A stretch of DNA of 16,778 nt, from contig DAHVFL010000037.1 in assembly GCA_027316975.1 (NCBI GenBank), positions 1 to 16,778 on the forward strand. The letters run 5' to 3'. This DNA comes from Chloroflexota bacterium. GTDB taxonomy: Bacteria > Chloroflexota > Ktedonobacteria > Ktedonobacterales > Ktedonobacteraceae. This document shows positions 14,827-16,778 of the stretch, one piece after another. The first letter of the stretch is position 1, and each line of letters opens with the position of its first letter. The notes under the pieces are model-generated. The model searched no databases. It had not been told where the DNA came from and was given only the letters and a program-made list of their open reading frames with translations. Made by a program: the position numbers and the translations under genes.

Positions 14827-15321
14827 CTAATCAACCAGGTTATACACGAAGTCGTACTCCGACCCTACCGGGATGCCGCGCGCGTGCAGCAGCATCCAGC
14901 CGCGCGCTTCAACATATTTACCGGTGCCTCCGGTGATGGTCAGCGTCGAATCGGTGCCGTCATCAAAGAATGGCCCTTCTACCGTGATATTACCACCCTT
15001 GAGGAATACTGTCCAGAAGCACTCCCATTCCGTCTTGCCCGTTGCCACGGTACGAATGCATTGTCCGTTGTCTTGCCCCACCTGGTACTTATCTCCAGCA
15101 TCAAATACAGCATTGTGGAAGGCGAGAACGTCACCTACTGAAAAGCGTTTTGCGTTCCACTGCTGAACAGTATCGCTGGTAGCGCGTTCAACCACATGCA
15201 CCGTCGTGACTCCGTTCGCGCTGGCCGAAGGACTGTTGCGCAGCAGGTTGGCGAACATCATGCCCGCGAAAATGCCAACCACAAGCGCAACCGTTGCGCA
15301 GAGGATAAGTGTCTTCTTCAT
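14827..15321 (-). CDS. Secreted allene-oxide-cyclase-barrel-like protein
   Basis: A 164-residue exported protein. The N terminus is a signal peptide (KK at 2-3, hydrophobic core 5-27, likely cleavage after ASA at 34-36). The mature part resembles the AOC/dirigent beta-barrel: GQDNGQC (82-88), WECFWTVFLKGG (99-110), and GGTGKYVEARG (131-141), which is the hallmark turn. C88 and C101 could form a disulfide outside the cell. Plant relatives cyclise oxylipins or direct phenol coupling; bacterial members have no established role, so none is claimed here. The start at 15321 is chosen because it gives a proper signal peptide. The upstream in-frame GTG at 15372 would put a 17-residue polar extension ahead of it. 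A ribosome binding site is weak (AGGGG about 17 bases upstream). Confidence 0.8.
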   Translation of the reverse strand: MKKTLILCATVALVVGIFAGMMFANLLRNSPSASANGVTTVHVVERATSDTVQQWNAKRFSVGDVLAFHNAVFDAGDKYQVGQDNGQCIRTVATGKTEWECFWTVFLKGGNITVEGPFFDDGTDSTLTITGGTGKYVEARGWMLLHARGIPVGSEYDFVYNLVD

Positions 15322-15411
15322 GAAGATGTGGCAAGGAGACCCCTGGCGTTCATACGGGGGAGGAATTGCCACGCACCCGCAGGCGCACCGTCCCCTTGCC
15401 TTCCTCCTTTC

Positions 15412-15440
15412 TTGACTTCTTTGAACACGTGTGCTACAAC
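15412..15440 (+). promoter_or_regulatory. tnpB promoter predicting a leaderless mRNA
   Basis: TTGACT (15412-15417), a 17-base spacer, and TACAAC (15435-15440) with a TG one base ahead of it (extended -10). The expected start site, about 7 bases further, is the A of the ATG at 15447. No purine-rich ribosome binding site precedes that ATG, in agreement with leaderless translation. Confidence 0.5.
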
Positions 15441-15446
15441 GTTCAC

Positions 15447-16667
15447 ATGAACGAATTGCTCACGAGAACTATCTGCATTAAACTGGACGTAACAGGACAT
15501 GAGGCCGCGTTGCAAGAGACGCAGCACCGTTTCAACGAGGCTGCGTCCTGGATTGCGACCCTTTGTTGGGAGGAGCGCATCACCAACACCAACACCGCCC
15601 ATCACCGCGTCTACGGGGAAACCCGTTCGCTTTTTGGCCTGGGTGCGCAACTGGCGATTTGCGCCCGTACGAAGGCGATGGAGGCCGTCAAAGCGGTCAG
15701 AATCCAGGAAGCCGAGAAGCTGGCCCGCTGGCGAAAGGCGAATGCGCACAAGAAGAGTAAAGAGAAGAAGCCATTGCCACCGCCCGAACCCGCCAGTTGC
15801 CCGCACTTTAGGCCGCACAGCAGCATCCGCTACGATGCCCGCACTTACCGACTGCTCTCCCTCGACCGTGTCTCGCTCAACACCATCGATGGGCGCATCA
15901 TAGCGCGTCTGCTTCCGGGCTTGCGCCAGCATGAGATGTTGGAAGACCCCGATTGGAAGATCGGCGGCGCGGAACTGGTATGGCGCAACGGAACCTATTT
16001 CTTGCATGTCACTCAGAGCAAAGACGTCCCCAATGTGACCCCGGCTGAGGACGCTATTGGGGTTGACCTGGGCATCTGCAATGTGGCAACGGATAGCACA
16101 GGCGAGCAGTTTACAGGGGCGGAAGTGCGTGAGAAACGCAGCCGCTTTGTTGCCCGCCGCGCCGCCCTGCAGCGGGTCGGTACCAAATCTGCCAAACGTC
16201 GTTTGAAACAGATGAGCGGGCAGGAACGCCGCTACATGCGGGATGTCAACCATCGTATTGCGAAGACCCTGGTCCAGAAAGCCGTCGTATCGCGCAAGGC
16301 ACTGGCCCTCGAAGACCTCACTGGTATCCGAGAGTCTGTCACGGTTCGCCGCGAACACCGCTACGAACGACATTCCTGGGCCTTCTTCCAACTGCGTCTG
16401 TTTCTCATGTACAAGGCTGCCTGGGCAGGTGTCGAGGTCAGGCTGGTAGACCCAGCCTACACGAGCGCCACATGTTCGCGTTGCGGGTATTGTGCCTCTA
16501 TGAATCGCCAGTCTCAAGCCTCCTTTCTCTGTCAGCAGTGCGGTTTCTGCTGCCACGCCGACTACAATGCGGCGGTAAACATTTCGCTGGTCGCCTGTCA
16601 AGCGGCCAATAGTAGCAGCGGTACGTCGCCAGCTACAAGCCCTCTGGCTTCAGCCGGGGGTTCCTGA
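15447..16667 (+). CDS. tnpB: RNA-guided nuclease TnpB of an IS605-family element
   Basis: A 406-residue TnpB, the RuvC-type, guide-RNA-directed nuclease ancestral to Cas12. All three RuvC acids are present: D207 in GVDLGI, E289 in LALEDL, and D372 in HADYNAAVNI. The zinc finger is complete with C343-C346 and C362-C365. The N-terminal wedge-like part and the basic helix region around 90-108 are in place, so the protein looks intact. The C-terminal tail (about 383-406) is Ser/Ala-rich and overlaps the expected guide-RNA region, as usual for these genes. The start at 15447 is chosen because the family begins with such a short strand, rather than the 27-residue longer in-frame form. No tnpA is adjacent. 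Confidence 0.93.
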   Translation: MNELLTRTICIKLDVTGHEAALQETQHRFNEAASWIATLCWEERITNTNTAHHRVYGETRSLFGLGAQLAICARTKAMEAVKAVRIQEAEKLARWRKANAHKKSKEKKPLPPPEPASCPHFRPHSSIRYDARTYRLLSLDRVSLNTIDGRIIARLLPGLRQHEMLEDPDWKIGGAELVWRNGTYFLHVTQSKDVPNVTPAEDAIGVDLGICNVATDSTGEQFTGAEVREKRSRFVARRAALQRVGTKSAKRRLKQMSGQERRYMRDVNHRIAKTLVQKAVVSRKALALEDLTGIRESVTVRREHRYERHSWAFFQLRLFLMYKAAWAGVEVRLVDPAYTSATCSRCGYCASMNRQSQASFLCQQCGFCCHADYNAAVNISLVACQAANSSSGTSPATSPLASAGGS

Positions 16668-16668
16668 C
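16600..16668 (+). ncRNA. Candidate 3' part of the TnpB guide RNA (omega RNA / reRNA)
   Basis: The hairpin at 16641-16660 pairs CCTCTGGC with GCCGGGGG (two G-U pairs) around a TTCA loop. This is the CCCCGGCTTTAGCCGGGG-like right-end hairpin found in many IS605 elements and at the end of TnpB guide RNAs. It overlaps the last codons of tnpB. The 5' boundary is not visible. The guide would be the bases just beyond the element end, from about 16669 on. Confidence 0.5.
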
Positions 16669-16778
16669 GAATGCTTCCCCCTTTTGAAAATACAGGTTAA
16701 GCGCACCTATTGGCCCGGTAATCGTCATGGCGGCCAGACGCTGAAACCCACATGCCAGTTGGGAAGACGGTGGAATAC
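16669..16778. other. Flank beyond the TnpB element, no supported gene
   Basis: About 110 bases outside the mobile element. A short open frame enters from the right edge on the minus strand and stops just inside the element, and an ATG frame opens on the plus strand at 16752 and runs off the window. Neither shows recognisable protein sequence. Confidence 0.4.

Larger units (their letters stand above)
15405..16668 (+). mobile_element. TnpB-only insertion element (IS605/IS1341 group)
   Basis: An element of the IS200/IS605 superfamily with tnpB but no tnpA transposase in the window. The right end is marked by the hairpin at 16641-16660 and the following GGTTC segment. The left end is not defined by sequence; I place it near the promoter at 15412. 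It could move only with a TnpA supplied from elsewhere, or be a settled, domesticated copy. Confidence 0.55.

Noticed and set aside
15360..15410. Minus-strand GAAAGGAGG as a ribosome binding site for an extra gene
   Set aside because: The open frames that follow it stop within about 15 codons and have no good start codon at proper spacing.
15318..16601. 427-codon minus-strand open frame opposite tnpB
   Set aside because: It is antisense to an intact TnpB with all catalytic residues and has no recognisable domain.
16669..16778. Partial gene at the right edge
   Set aside because: About 46 codons on the minus strand and 9 on the plus strand are open, but neither reads as recognisable protein.
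1..16778. CRISPR array, tRNA or rRNA genes
   Set aside because: I saw no regularly spaced repeats, no tRNA-like T-loop and acceptor pairing, and no rRNA sequence on either strand.

Overview
The window (16,778 bases, moderately GC-rich by eye, with AT-richer patches) is bacterial chromosome from an aerobic heterotroph. The mix of genes suggests a member of the Chloroflexota, perhaps the Ktedonobacteria: a short-type cytochrome bd subunit, etfBA with a membrane Fe-S/CCG-domain dehydrogenase, several membrane-anchored hypotheticals, and a lone IS605/IS1341-type TnpB. That assignment is an impression from gene content and style. No rRNA, tRNA or marker gene here proves it.

Layout, left to right. 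(1) 1-1613: cydA on the minus strand, with a strong ribosome binding site at the window edge that implies cydB just outside. Its leader holds a 12-bp stem-loop. The divergent plus-strand gene starts from an extended -10 promoter. (2) 1614-3690: two convergent genes of unknown role, a PH-like protein with two membrane helices (+) and a single-pass protein with a PEGA-like outer part (-). (3) 3931-7701: a solitary 1256-residue type IIG restriction-modification enzyme with nuclease, methylase and recognition parts in one chain. (4) 7734-8690: an aldo/keto reductase (-). (5) 8826-13573: a plus-strand energy operon, etfB-etfA-(vapB-vapC)-etfD. EtfBA collects electrons from acyl-CoA dehydrogenases and the membrane EtfD passes them to menaquinone. 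A PIN-domain toxin-antitoxin pair with its own promoter and a candidate operator sits inside this operon. (6) 13707-14645: a sodium/calcium-exchanger-family membrane protein (-). (7) 14773-15321: a secreted allene-oxide-cyclase-barrel-like protein (-) with a textbook terminator. (8) about 15405-16668: a TnpB-only transposable element with all catalytic residues, a promoter that predicts a nearly leaderless mRNA, and the right-end hairpin typical of TnpB guide RNAs.

How they fit together. CydA and EtfBA/EtfD belong to the same respiratory chain: EtfD delivers electrons to the quinol pool and cytochrome bd passes quinol electrons to oxygen. The restriction enzyme, the toxin-antitoxin pair and TnpB are accessory or mobile genes placed between housekeeping genes. 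I did not find a clearly new multi-gene system. The observations I rate highest are the toxin-antitoxin pair inside the etf operon with its operator-like palindrome, the cydA leader stem-loop, the composition dip in the recognition part of the restriction enzyme, and the leaderless tnpB with a readable candidate guide.
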